DNA from: CAWGCA01 sp963820955
GTDB taxonomy: Bacteria > Pseudomonadota > Gammaproteobacteria > Chromatiales > Chromatiaceae
Direction of reading: 5' to 3'
Assembly (NCBI GenBank): GCA_963820955.1
Contig: CAWGCA010000053.1
Location: forward strand, 1-64,000
DNA: 64,000 nucleotides
In this document: positions 8,151 to 16,590 of the stretch, one piece after another
Position numbering within the stretch: the stretch's first letter is position 1
Layout: every line of letters begins with the position of its first letter
Made by a program: the position numbers and the translations under genes
The notes under the pieces: generated by a model
The model's database searches: none
What the model was told of the DNA's origin: nothing
What the model saw: the letters and a program-made list of their open reading frames with translations, nothing else

Positions 8151-9479
8151 TCAGGCCACTTCGACTACGCCTGCTTCCACCTGCTGGCGAATCGACTCCT
8201 CCAGTTGCTGCCGCAGACTGTCGCTCTCAAAGCGTTCGAGTATTTCACTGGCAAAACCAAGACAGAGCAGTCTCTTTGCCTGGTCTTCGCTCAGCCCCCG
8301 GGAACGCAGATAATACAGGGCCTCAGGATCCAGCTGGCCAACTGTGGTGCCATGACTGCACTGGACGTCATCTGCAAGAATCTCCAACTGCGGTTTGGTA
8401 TCAATCTCCCCCTGCCGTGAAAGCATCAGATTGGCGTTGCTGAGATGGGCACTGCTCTTCTGTGCCTGTTCGCGCACCAGGATGCGCCCGTCGAAGACCG
8501 CGCGTCCGCGGCCGTTGATGATGCCTTTGAAATTCTCCCGACTCACACAACCCGGCACGGCGTGATCCACATCCAGGTGAAAATCAGTCAACTGCCCGTC
8601 ACCCGCCAGATAGAGACCATCAAGTTCACAGCTGGCGCCGGTCGCAACAAAGCGGGTATTGATCCTGGTGCGTGACCAGACCCCTCCAATCGCTGCATTC
8701 ACGCCCTCGTAGTGGGCATCCGCCTGCAGCGCGATATAGATCTCACTGAGGTGATAGGCCTGGCGGCTCTCCTGCTGTATCCGCTGATGGCGCAGAGTGG
8801 AGCGCTCGGCCAACAGAATCTCGCACACCAGATTGTTGAAGTAGCTGCCCTCATCCAGTGAAATATAACGTTCAATCAGGGTGGCGCTGGCACCCTCCTC
8901 CAGCATGATCAGATGGCGCGGCCGCAGCGTGAGCCCTGATGCCGCCCCGGTGCTGACGTGCAGCAGTTCGATCGGCCTGTCCAGCTTGGTGTGCGCCGCC
9001 ACGCGAATCAATGCCCCATCCTGCATGGTCGCCAGATTGAGTGCGGAGAAGGCATGGTCGCCGCTGCCGGAGAGGAAGCCCAGTGCCTCCAGCATTTGCC
9101 GATCGGCCACTGCCATGGCATCGCGAAGACCAGCCAGCCGAACCTCCACCCCCGTCTCGGTGTCAGAAAGCCCGGGCTGAAAGAGTCCATCCACAAACAC
9201 CAGCCGGCCCGCCACCGGCTCGACAATAAACTCCTTTCTCACCTCTCGCTCAGCAACATTTCGGTCAGCATCCAGGGCCACAAAACCCTGCTGCAGCAAC
9301 CCCTCAACGCTGGAGTAACGCCATGCCTCCTGGCGGGTGTCGGGATATCCCAACTCGGCGAACCGGCTCAGTGCCACCTGGCGTCGGCCAGTCAACCATC
9401 CTTCACCGGCGGGAAGACCTCGGATATAATCCTGTGCATCCTGCTGGTGTCCGGAGGGCAGGCTTGTCCGCTCGTTCAT
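8151..9479 (-). CDS. sufD: SufD, Fe-S cluster scaffold subunit
   Basis: A 442-residue SufB/SufD-fold protein, the usual size. The N-terminal helical part contains the YPDTRQEAWRYS segment typical of SufD (REEAWKY/RYT). The right-handed beta-helix core follows, with ASATLIERYISLDEG, the FKGIINGRGRAVFDGRI motif and KPQLEILADDVQCSHGTTVGQLD near the C-terminus. It forms SufBC2D with its neighbours. Its start overlaps the end of sufC by 4 bp (ATGA), implying translational coupling. Confidence 0.95.
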   Translation of the reverse strand: MNERTSLPSGHQQDAQDYIRGLPAGEGWLTGRRQVALSRFAELGYPDTRQEAWRYSSVEGLLQQGFVALDADRNVAEREVRKEFIVEPVAGRLVFVDGLFQPGLSDTETGVEVRLAGLRDAMAVADRQMLEALGFLSGSGDHAFSALNLATMQDGALIRVAAHTKLDRPIELLHVSTGAASGLTLRPRHLIMLEEGASATLIERYISLDEGSYFNNLVCEILLAERSTLRHQRIQQESRQAYHLSEIYIALQADAHYEGVNAAIGGVWSRTRINTRFVATGASCELDGLYLAGDGQLTDFHLDVDHAVPGCVSRENFKGIINGRGRAVFDGRILVREQAQKSSAHLSNANLMLSRQGEIDTKPQLEILADDVQCSHGTTVGQLDPEALYYLRSRGLSEDQAKRLLCLGFASEILERFESDSLRQQLEESIRQQVEAGVVEVA

Positions 9480-10228
9480 GCGGCCTCCTCTTCCAGCAAC
9501 CAGCCGTAACCGCGCTCTTCCAGCTCCAAGGCGAGTTCCTTGCCACCGGAGCGAATGATCCGCCCAGCGACTAGCACATGCACATGGTCGGGTTCGATGT
9601 AGTCGAGCAGACGCTGGTAGTGGGTCACCACAATCAACGCCCGCTGAGGTGCGCGCAACTGGTTTACACCATTCGCGACGGTACGCAGGGCATCGATATC
9701 AAGGCCGGAATCGGTCTCATCGAGGATCGCCAGGCTTGGCTCCAACACGGCCATCTGCAGGATCTCGTTACGTTTTTTTTCCCCGCCGGAGAAACCCGCG
9801 TTGACCGAGCGTTTCAGCAGCTTCTCGTCTAGCTCCACCTGTTTCGCCTTTTGCCGCACCAGTTTCAAAAATGAGACCGCATCGACCTCGTCTTCACCCC
9901 GGGCCTGGCGCATGGCGTTGAGAGACTCGCGCAGGAAGGTCATGTTGTTCACGCCGGGCAGCTCGACCGGATATTGCATGGCGAGGAAAACACCCTTCCG
10001 GGCCCGCTCCTCGATCTCCAGCTCCAGCAGGTTCTCTCCCTGAAAATACACCTCGCCGCCAGCCACCTGGTAGCCGTCACGGCCAGATAACACATGGGCC
10101 AGTGTGCTCTTGCCGGAGCCGTTTGGCCCCATGATGGCATGTACCTCACCCGCCTTCACTTCCAGATCGATCCCGTTGAGAATCTCTTTTCCTTCCACTT
10201 TCACCTTCAGGTTCTTAATCGATAGCAT
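9476..10228 (-). CDS. sufC: SufC, ABC-type ATPase of the SufBCD complex
   Basis: A 250-residue ATPase that drives conformational change of SufBCD. The Walker A is GPNGSGKST, the signature region is NAGFSGGEKKRNEI and the Walker B is LAILDETDSGLD. The start at 10228 (MLSIKNLKV) is chosen over a GTG at 10237 because AAGGTGG lies 5 nt before this ATG. An 89-bp gap separates it from sufB. No membrane segments, as expected for a soluble cytoplasmic complex. Confidence 0.95.
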   Translation of the reverse strand: MLSIKNLKVKVEGKEILNGIDLEVKAGEVHAIMGPNGSGKSTLAHVLSGRDGYQVAGGEVYFQGENLLELEIEERARKGVFLAMQYPVELPGVNNMTFLRESLNAMRQARGEDEVDAVSFLKLVRQKAKQVELDEKLLKRSVNAGFSGGEKKRNEILQMAVLEPSLAILDETDSGLDIDALRTVANGVNQLRAPQRALIVVTHYQRLLDYIEPDHVHVLVAGRIIRSGGKELALELEERGYGWLLEEEAA

Positions 10229-10326
10229 CAGTACCACCTTCTTAGCTTGTCCGTATTTCTATTGGTTGGGATGTGCTGTTTCCTCACTCATCCCGCCCAT
10301 CTAAACTCCCGGTTGCAGCCACACTG

Positions 10327-11772
10327 TCAGCCCACTGCCCCTTCCAGGCTCACCGCGAGCAGCTTCTGGGCCTCCACCGCGAACTCCATAGGCAGTTCGT
10401 TGAACACCTCCTTGCAGAAGCCATTGATAATCATCGACACCGCATCCTCTTCGGACAGCCCCCGTTGTCGACAGTAAAACAGCTGATCATCGCTCAACTT
10501 GGAAGTGGTCGCCTCATGCTCCACCTGAGCGCTGGGATTCTTCACCTCGATGTAGGGAAAGGTGTGCGCGGCGCAGCGATCACCAATCAACAGGGAGTCG
10601 CACTGGGTGTGATTGCGGGCGTTCTCGGCCCTGGCCGCCACCCGCACAAGCCCCCGGTAGGCGTTGCTGCCCTGCATCGCCGAAATCCCCTTGGAGACGA
10701 TGGTGCTGCGGCTGTTCTCGCCGATGTGGATCATTTTTGTGCCTGTGTCGGCCTGCTGACGCCCTTTGGTCACGGCAACCGAGTAGAACTCCCCCACCGT
10801 ATCCCTGCCGCGCAAAATACAGCTGGGATACTTCCAGGTGATGGCGGAACCGGTCTCAACCTGGGTCCAGGAGATACGTGAACGATCACCTCGACAGTCA
10901 CCCCGTTTGGTAACGAAATTGTAGATACCACCACGTCCCTGGGAATCACCCGGGTACCAGTTCTGCACAGTAGAGTATTTGATCTGCGCGTCCTCCAGCG
11001 CCACCAGTTCCACTACCGCAGCGTGCAGCTGATTCTCATCCCGCATCGGTGCGGTACAGCCTTCCAGGTAGCTGACATAGCTGCCAGCATCGGCCACGAT
11101 CAGGGTACGCTCGAACTGGCCGGTCTTGGCCTCGTTGATGCGAAAGTAGGTGGAGAGTTCCATCGGGCAACGCACCCCTTTCGGGATGTAAACGAAAGTG
11201 CCATCAGTGAAAACAGCGCTGTTGAGAGCAGCGAAAAAGTTGTCTTTATGAGGCACTACTGTGCCCAGATACTTTTGGATCAGCTCCGGGTATTCGCGCA
11301 CCGCCTCCGACATGGAGCAGAAGATCACCCCGGCCTCCGCCAGGGTCTTGCGAAAGGTGGTGGCCACCGAGACACTATCGAATACCGCGTCCACCGCTAC
11401 CCCTGCCAGCGCCTTCTGTTCTTCAATGGGAATGCCCAGCTTTTCATAGGTCGCCAGCAGTTCCGGATCAACCTGGTCCAGGCTCTCTAGCCCGTCTTTC
11501 TTCTTCGGCGAAGAGAAGTAGGAGATGGTTTGAAAATCAATGGCCGGGTGGTGCACAGAGGCCCATTTGGGCTCCTTCAAGCCAAGCCAGTGGCGGTAGG
11601 CCGTCAACCGTTTTTCCAGCATCCACTCCGGCTCGCCCTTACGCTCCGAGATGGTCTGTATAACCGCCTCATTCAGGCCCGGCGGCAAGGTGTCGGATTC
11701 GATCTCGGTGACGAAACCCTGCGCATATTCGGACTGGATCAGTCCTTCCATCGCGGTGTCTGTTGAGTCCAT
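10327..11772 (-). CDS. sufB: SufB, Fe-S cluster assembly scaffold
   Basis: A 481-residue protein, the typical length. It carries the family blocks GLNEAVIQTISERKGEPEWML, AVNTAAVFTDG-like LNSAVFTDGTFVYIPKGV, SYLEGCTAPMRDENQLHAAVVEL and the conserved Cys/His-bearing CDSLLIGDRCAAHTFPYIEV near residue 400. It builds nascent clusters in the SufBC2D complex in the cytoplasm. It is preceded by a small membrane protein gene in the same direction. Confidence 0.96.
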   Translation of the reverse strand: MDSTDTAMEGLIQSEYAQGFVTEIESDTLPPGLNEAVIQTISERKGEPEWMLEKRLTAYRHWLGLKEPKWASVHHPAIDFQTISYFSSPKKKDGLESLDQVDPELLATYEKLGIPIEEQKALAGVAVDAVFDSVSVATTFRKTLAEAGVIFCSMSEAVREYPELIQKYLGTVVPHKDNFFAALNSAVFTDGTFVYIPKGVRCPMELSTYFRINEAKTGQFERTLIVADAGSYVSYLEGCTAPMRDENQLHAAVVELVALEDAQIKYSTVQNWYPGDSQGRGGIYNFVTKRGDCRGDRSRISWTQVETGSAITWKYPSCILRGRDTVGEFYSVAVTKGRQQADTGTKMIHIGENSRSTIVSKGISAMQGSNAYRGLVRVAARAENARNHTQCDSLLIGDRCAAHTFPYIEVKNPSAQVEHEATTSKLSDDQLFYCRQRGLSEEDAVSMIINGFCKEVFNELPMEFAVEAQKLLAVSLEGAVG

Positions 11773-11829
11773 GCTACTACTCCAGAATTTGATACCTAGT
11801 AATTCACTAGGTTTCTTAGGTAAATTTTT

Positions 11830-12048
11830 TCAGCCAGCCAGTTGCTGGCGCGCTTTACTACCCCGACACCGGCTGCGTGCCAAATAGAGGCAGAGACCCT
11901 CGGCCAGCCCACCCACGGCAATAAAAACCAGGCCCAGCAAGTTGGCAGACAGAAATAGAAACAGGATGCCGAACCCCAGGCACAGCAGGCTGAGGCCAAG
12001 CACCGGGCCGCCGCAACATTGGTATGATGTCATTCGCGCAAACCACAT
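11830..12048 (-). CDS. Small two-helix membrane protein at the head of the suf operon
   Basis: A 72-residue protein. The ATG at 12048 is fixed by a strong AAAGGAG site in the sequence just upstream. Two hydrophobic helices are predicted at about residues 15-33 and 36-56, separated by a short turn, followed by a basic, Arg/Lys-rich tail. A Cys-Cys pair lies near residue 12. No family is recognised. The position between the IscR-like site and sufB, 57 bp before sufB, suggests cotranscription with suf. Shorter frames in other phases at the same place are shadows. Confidence 0.55.
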   Translation of the reverse strand: MWFARMTSYQCCGGPVLGLSLLCLGFGILFLFLSANLLGLVFIAVGGLAEGLCLYLARSRCRGSKARQQLAG

Positions 12049-12091
12049 CTGCCTTCTCCTTTCAGTCAGCTGTTTTAGATGTGCAGCAATA

Positions 12092-12116
12092 ATAACATAG
12101 TAATATAGTCAGGTAT
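12092..12116 (-). promoter_or_regulatory. IscR-type (type 1) operator candidate
   Basis: Read on the minus strand the sequence runs ATACCTGACT, ATATTACTAT, GTTAT. It resembles the type 1 IscR consensus with its TGACT and TTACT blocks at the right spacing. It lies about 45 bp upstream of the first gene of the suf cluster. No iscR gene is in the window, so the regulator is assumed to be encoded elsewhere. Confidence 0.45.
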
Positions 12117-12627
12117 TCTTTTTTGCAAGTGTCAAGTCCAGGGAGAATTTATGGGATATAGCGCTAACCACAGTTTCGGGAGGACCTGTTAATAGCACAG
12201 GAACATGGCGCAACCTGATCGGCGGGCTGGAAAATTTGGCCTGAGAAAGCTGGATCAGCGGATAAAGCGTGGTTCGCTGCTTTAAAAAAACGGGAGCACC
12301 AGGCCGACCAAGTGTGGTGCACCAGTCACTTGGGGGAAAGTCTCGACCTGCAATATATGCCATATCGTCATTGAACAGACCGGAACGCCATCCAGCTGAT
12401 TACAAACCTCCCCCCTTTCCAAACTCCAGTTTCCGAAGCATTCCAGACCTTACTCTCCACTCGAGATCTGCCGGCATGATTTTTTGCAAGATCCGGAAAA
12501 GTTGCAAATATCCAAAGAACAATGTCGATCTGATTTACATATGCGAACAGGCTTCGTCATCTGCCATTCCACTGGCCAACCATAAATCTTTGTAATGTAA
12601 TTATATTTTTAACAAAAAACGAACGAT
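12117..12627. other. Intergenic stretch, no gene recognised
   Basis: Short open frames on both strands (12269-12595 plus, 12109-12363 minus) have no ribosome site or recognisable protein character. The right end is AT-rich and leads into the sigma-54-like promoter of the PEP-CTERM gene; an activator site would be expected here but none could be identified by eye. Confidence 0.4.
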
Positions 12628-12643
12628 GGTACGAGTCTTGCGT
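12628..12643 (+). promoter_or_regulatory. Sigma-54-type promoter (-24/-12) before the PEP-CTERM gene
   Basis: TGGTACGAGTCTTGCG matches the sigma-54 consensus TGGCACG-N4-TTGCW, with the invariant GG and GC exactly 10 nt apart. It lies 57 bp before the ATG at 12700. Published work links PEP-CTERM genes to the RpoN-dependent PrsK/PrsR system, which makes the match more credible. Confidence 0.55.
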
Positions 12644-12699
12644 AGTTTGCAAACCAAAGTACGAATTCACAGAAAATCCTTAAAGAGGGATTCGTAAAG

Positions 12700-13443
12700 A
12701 TGATCACCACGTCAAAAGTTTCTGTAGGAGCCATTCTCTTACTTGCATCAGCAACCGTATCCGCCGTTCCAGTGGCCATTGACTTCGCCGAACTCACCGA
12801 TTCGATATACGGGGAAAGCGCCTGGTCCAGCCTCGATCTGCCCGATGATCCCAATGTATCGTTTGCTGGGTTCAAGCTGAGCATCACGGCCGAAAAAGCC
12901 GGGACTAGCAATCCCAGTGCTTTCGCTTACTTGGATTACAACAACGCGGGTCTCGGCGTCTGCGGATATGCTAACAACACCACCCCCAACAACATACCCA
13001 GGCCGAGCGGCAAAAATGTTTGCTTGAATGCAAACCAAGGAGCGGCCGCCGGTGACGACAACGTCACGGCAGGCGAAGCCCTCATTTTCACTTTTTCCGA
13101 TTTCCTGGGGGATCTCGGAGTAACATTTTTCTTCAATAGCAACCACGATAGCCAAATCCCTGCCACCGGCGCCCATGTTAAGATCCGGAATGATGTGGTT
13201 GATATGACCTATGGAGATCTGACGGACGGAGCAACCGGCAGCGGAGGCGTGGGGCCTGTTACGGTCTCCGGCCTCAATAGAACCATCCGGGTCGAGTACC
13301 ATGATCAGCAGTTCTATGTCGGCGGAATGCTTGTGGAAGCAACAACCTCATTCGAGGAAGAACTCCCCGAGCCTGCCACCCTTGTATTGCTGGGCCTCGG
13401 GCTTGCCGGTATTGGTTTTGCGCGAAAACGAAAGTCTGCGTAG
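12700..13443 (+). CDS. PEP-CTERM sorting-domain exported protein
   Basis: A 247-residue protein with a signal peptide (cleavage near SATVSAVP) and a C-terminal sorting signal: the LPEPATL motif, a hydrophobic helix (VLLGLGLAGIGF) and a basic end (ARKRKSA). Such proteins are exported and processed by an exosortase, often within exopolysaccharide or floc matrix production. The middle has no recognised catalytic domain and contains two Cys flanking an Asn-rich stretch (CGYANNTT...NVCLNANQG). GAGGGA upstream supports the start. It is monocistronic, with its own terminator. No exosortase gene is in the window. Confidence 0.9.
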   Translation: MITTSKVSVGAILLLASATVSAVPVAIDFAELTDSIYGESAWSSLDLPDDPNVSFAGFKLSITAEKAGTSNPSAFAYLDYNNAGLGVCGYANNTTPNNIPRPSGKNVCLNANQGAAAGDDNVTAGEALIFTFSDFLGDLGVTFFFNSNHDSQIPATGAHVKIRNDVVDMTYGDLTDGATGSGGVGPVTVSGLNRTIRVEYHDQQFYVGGMLVEATTSFEEELPEPATLVLLGLGLAGIGFARKRKSA

Positions 13444-13463
13444 ACCAAAGGTACATTGCCCAC

Positions 13464-13489
13464 CCAACCCCGCTTCGGCGGGGTTTCTT
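13464..13489 (+). terminator. Rho-independent terminator of the PEP-CTERM gene
   Basis: AACCCCGC, a TTCG-type loop and GCGGGGTT form an 8-bp stem at 13466-13485, followed by TTCTT. Confidence 0.8.
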
Positions 13490-13600
13490 ATTGCTGCCTG
13501 ACCGAATACCCACCGCCTCCCTTCGCCTGTGGGAGTTAAAGCAGCGAGAGACAAACTGTGCATCATCGGTAAGCAATTCATACCGAGCACTATCCTCTCT

Positions 13601-14578
13601 CTATCCGCTAAGGGAGGGATTTGGTCTCCTGCTCAACTGCGCAGTGGGCTGCGCCTCCCCGTTTGCCACCACCCGCTGTACCGTATTGGGAAGATGATCC
13701 AAAATGACCTCCGCCAAAGCGGCCAAAGTCTGGGACTGGGGAAAACTCTGCCGGTAGACCAATCGCACGCAACGGTAGGCCTCTGCCACCTCCAATTTGC
13801 GGGCGATCACTCCGGAGGCCGTAATCCAGCCACCATGCACCGCCAGCGCTGGGACCAGGGTGCAGCCGTGCCCGGCTGCCACCAACTGCACCAGGGTCTC
13901 AAGGGTGAAGGCACCCAGGGTCTCGATAATGCCTTGCCTCCGCTCTTTTACACCACAGACTTCCATTACCTGGGTCGAAAGACAGTGCATCTCTGAAAGC
14001 AGCAGCACGTCGAGACCTTTGAGGTCAGCCCGGGTTATCTCCTCCTTTGTATACAGCGGGTGGCTGGGAGGGTGGATCAGCCAGAAGGGTTCCTTGAAAA
14101 GCGGCAGTTCCTCCAATCCTTCTTTCCCTGCGTGAGTGGCCAACAGGGCGGCATCGATTTCATGGTCTTTCAAGCGACGCTCTAACGCCTCCGTGGGCTC
14201 TTCGAACAGGACCAACTTGAGCCGGGGATAACGCTGCTGAAGGGGCCCCAGAATCAAGGGCGTGAGATAGGGGCTCAGGGTAGGAATGGCGCCTATGCGC
14301 AAAGGGCCGGCCAGAGGATCCCGGGAGGCGTGAGCCAGTTGCTCAATGGCGTCCGCCTGTTCGATGCTTTTTCGGGCATGGGTGATGATCTCCTCACCGA
14401 CAGGCGTAATCCTGACAGATCGGTTGGTCCGTTCGAAAATGGTCACCCCCAGTTGCAGTTCCAGTTTCTTGATCTGGCTGCTGAGGGTAGGTTGACTGAC
14501 GTAGCAGCGTTTGGCCGCCTTTCCGAAATGACCCGTTTCCGCAACCGCGACAAGGTATTTCAAATCCCGAAGGTTCAT
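13601..14578 (-). CDS. oxyR: OxyR, LysR-family hydrogen peroxide sensor
   Basis: A 325-residue transcription regulator. Residues 1-60 are the LysR winged helix-turn-helix (GHFGKAAKRCYVSQPTLSSQIKKLE). The regulatory domain has HC in LLLSEMHCLSTQVMEVCG, placing cysteines at 199 and 208, exactly the peroxidatic and resolving positions of E. coli OxyR. Oxidation to a disulfide should switch it to an activator. It is divergent from the rubrerythrin operon, and a two-half-site OxyR motif lies between them. The C-terminal ~25 residues (Arg/Pro/Ser-rich) are not conserved family sequence. Confidence 0.95.
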   Translation of the reverse strand: MNLRDLKYLVAVAETGHFGKAAKRCYVSQPTLSSQIKKLELQLGVTIFERTNRSVRITPVGEEIITHARKSIEQADAIEQLAHASRDPLAGPLRIGAIPTLSPYLTPLILGPLQQRYPRLKLVLFEEPTEALERRLKDHEIDAALLATHAGKEGLEELPLFKEPFWLIHPPSHPLYTKEEITRADLKGLDVLLLSEMHCLSTQVMEVCGVKERRQGIIETLGAFTLETLVQLVAAGHGCTLVPALAVHGGWITASGVIARKLEVAEAYRCVRLVYRQSFPQSQTLAALAEVILDHLPNTVQRVVANGEAQPTAQLSRRPNPSLSG

Positions 14579-14625
14579 AACATTTAGACAGGTCCAGGCA
14601 ATGGATTTTTACTATGCAATAATTA

Positions 14626-14689
14626 ATAGATTACATCAATCAATAACATACAAACAATCGATTGGCGCGGTAATGCATAAGGGTATACA
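14626..14689 (+). promoter_or_regulatory. OxyR operator abutting the rubrerythrin promoter
   Basis: Two half-sites, ATAGATTACATCAAT at 14626-14640 and ATACAAACAATCGAT at 14648-14662, separated by exactly 7 nt, match the OxyR layout ATAGnTnnnAnCTAT-N7-repeat with 1 and 3 mismatches. A promoter follows: -35 TTGGCG at 14662-14667, 16-bp spacer, -10 TATACA at 14684-14689. The operator touches the -35, the usual geometry for OxyR activation of the plus-strand operon and autorepression of oxyR (ATG at 14578). Confidence 0.6.
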
Positions 14690-14739
14690 TTTCGCATGTG
14701 CATTTCGGGCACGAAGCCAAAACAACGGAGGAAAGCAAC

Positions 14740-15156
14740 ATGCAATTGAAAGGCAGCAACACAGAACAGAACCTGAAAGACGCCTTTGCCGGCGAGTCTC
14801 AGGCCAATCGTCGCTATCTCTATTTCGCATCCAAAGCGGATGTGGAAGGCTACAACGATGTGGCCGCCGTGTTCCGCTCCACTGCCGAAGGTGAGACCGG
14901 CCACGCCCACGGTCACCTGGAGTACCTGGAAGAGACCGGCGATCCTGCCACCGGGATGCCCTTTGGCCCCACAGGCGATAACCTGAAGTCCGCCGTTGCC
15001 GGCGAGACCCATGAGTACACTGACATGTACCCCGGTATGGCCAAGACTGCGCGGGACGAGGGCTTCGACGAGATCGCCGACTGGTTCGAGACCCTGGCCA
15101 AAGCCGAGCGTTCTCACGCCAACCGTTACCAGAAGGCATTGAACGAACTCGACTGA
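14740..15156 (+). CDS. Rubrerythrin-family diiron peroxidase
   Basis: A 138-residue ferritin-like four-helix protein reducing hydrogen peroxide in the cytoplasm. The diiron ligands sit in AFAGESQANRRYLYFA, AEGETGHAHGHLEYL, VAGETHEYTDMYPGMA and LAKAERSHANRYQKAL, giving the ExxH-type pairs of rubrerythrins. The C-terminal rubredoxin domain with CxxC pairs is absent, so it is the short (erythrin/sulerythrin-like) form and needs an external electron donor. The next gene, a Fe-S protein, is a candidate. GGAG about 10 nt upstream fixes the start. Confidence 0.9.
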   Translation: MQLKGSNTEQNLKDAFAGESQANRRYLYFASKADVEGYNDVAAVFRSTAEGETGHAHGHLEYLEETGDPATGMPFGPTGDNLKSAVAGETHEYTDMYPGMAKTARDEGFDEIADWFETLAKAERSHANRYQKALNELD

Positions 15157-15180
15157 CTGTCAGTTATTTAGTGAGAAAGT

Positions 15181-15198
15181 CGGGGCATTTATGCCCCG
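15181..15198 (+). promoter_or_regulatory. Intercistronic hairpin after the rubrerythrin gene
   Basis: CGGGGCAT-TT-ATGCCCCG is a perfect 8-bp inverted repeat in the 78-bp gap before the Fe-S gene. No T tract follows, so an attenuator or RNA-stabilising element giving more rubrerythrin than downstream product is more likely than full termination. Confidence 0.45.
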
Positions 15199-15234
15199 AT
15201 CTCTCGACGGAAAAGCGCGCAGAGGTACCTAGCA

Positions 15235-16571
15235 ATGGCAACTAGAGAAGGCAATCTCGAAGCCCCCACCCGCCACCCACTGGACTGGAAAAATCCTGAG
15301 TTCTATGACGAGTCTGCCCTGTTCCAGGAGTTGGAAAGGGTCTTTGACCACTGTCACGGCTGCCGCCGATGCGTCAGCCTGTGCAATGCCTTCCCCACAC
15401 TGTTCGACCTGGTGGACGAATCCGAGACCTTCGAGGTGGATGGGGTCGAGAAAGAGGATTACTGGAAGGTGGTTGATCATTGCTACCTCTGCGACCTCTG
15501 CTACATGACCAAATGCCCCTACGTGCCGCCCCATGAGTGGAATCTGGATTTTCCCCATCTGATGCTGCGGGCCAAGGCGGTGAAGCTGAAAAAGGGCGAC
15601 GTCAAGACCCGGGACAAAATCCTGACCAGTACCGATTCGGTAGGCAACCTGGCCGGGATACCTGTAGTCTCGGGCATCGTAAATGCGGTTAACAAGGCGA
15701 AACCAACGCGCAAGCTGCTCGAATCGATATTGGGTGTCGATGCCGATGCCAGACTGCCGGAATACCACAGAAAGACCATGCGTTCGCGCCTTGCAAGCAG
15801 GATCGGCAGCAAGGCCCAGGCGGCGAGCCCGCCGGCCCGACCAAGGGCAAGGTGGCGTTGTTCGCCACCTGCTACGGCAACCACAACGAGCCCATATCGG
15901 GCGAGGATCTGGTCGCGGTGTTCGAACACAACGGCATCCCGGTCACCATGGCGCGAAAAGAGCAATGCTGCGGTATGCCGAAACTGGAACTGGGCGATCT
16001 GGAGGCAGTGGAGAAAGGCCAAAGAGGCCAATATCCCCGTGCTGGCGAGGCTGGTGGACGAGGGCTGGGACATCGTCGCCCCGATCCCCTCCTGTGTGCT
16101 TGATGTTCAAGCAGGAACTACCCCTGATGTTTCCGGATGACCCGTGAGGTGCAGAAGGTGAGCGAGGCGATCTTCGATCCCTTCGAATACCTGGCTGCCG
16201 CCACAAGGCCGGGAAATTGAATACCGGCATTCAAGCACCCTCTTGGCAAGGTGGCCTATCACACCGCCTGCCACCAACGGGTTCAGAACGTGGGATCCAA
16301 GACCCGCGAGGTGCTCTCTTTGATTCCCGACACTGAAGTGGACACCATAGAGCGCTGCTCAGGACACGACGGCACCTATGCGGTAAAAAAGGAGTTTCAC
16401 GAGATTTCGATGAAGATCGTGCGGCCGGTGGTCAACCGGGTGAAGAAGGCAAAGGCCGACCACTATGGTAGCGACTGCCCGATGGCCGGGCACCACATCG
16501 AGCACGGCATGGCGGACGGCAGCCAAACCGAACATCCGATGAGCCTGCTGCGCAAGGCCTACGGCATTTGA
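15235..16571 (+). pseudogene. Heterodisulfide-reductase-like Fe-S protein (two 4Fe-4S plus CCG domain), frameshifted
   Basis: The composite protein of about 440 residues has two ferredoxin-type clusters (CHGCRRCVSLCNAFP and CYLCDLCYMTKCPYVPP) and a C-terminal CCG domain (KEQCCGMPKLE, YHTACHQR, ERCSGHDG), as in GlpC/HdrD-like electron carriers. Six single-base indels fall in about 405 bp: a missing base near 15826-15836, an extra G at 16017/16018, an extra T at 16101 and at 16145, a missing base near 16200 and an extra A at 16229. Correcting them gives one continuous conserved reading. The flanks are intact. Because the changes are only indels, a local sequence-quality problem is as likely as real gene decay. 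Its role would be electron supply to rubrerythrin. Confidence 0.75.
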
Positions 16572-16590
16572 CAGTGACAAGGAGAACCTA

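Noticed and set aside
7785..9479. Hidden sufS between sufD and sufT
   Set aside because: Only 27 bp separate the two genes and no PLP-enzyme sequence is present on either strand.
12269..12595. 108-residue frame upstream of the PEP-CTERM gene
   Set aside because: No ribosome site; Pro/Ser/Lys mixture without structure; occupies a promoter region.
15181..15198. Terminator ending the rubrerythrin transcript
   Set aside because: The hairpin is perfect but lacks a T tract, and the genes that follow belong to the same functional group; kept as an intercistronic element.
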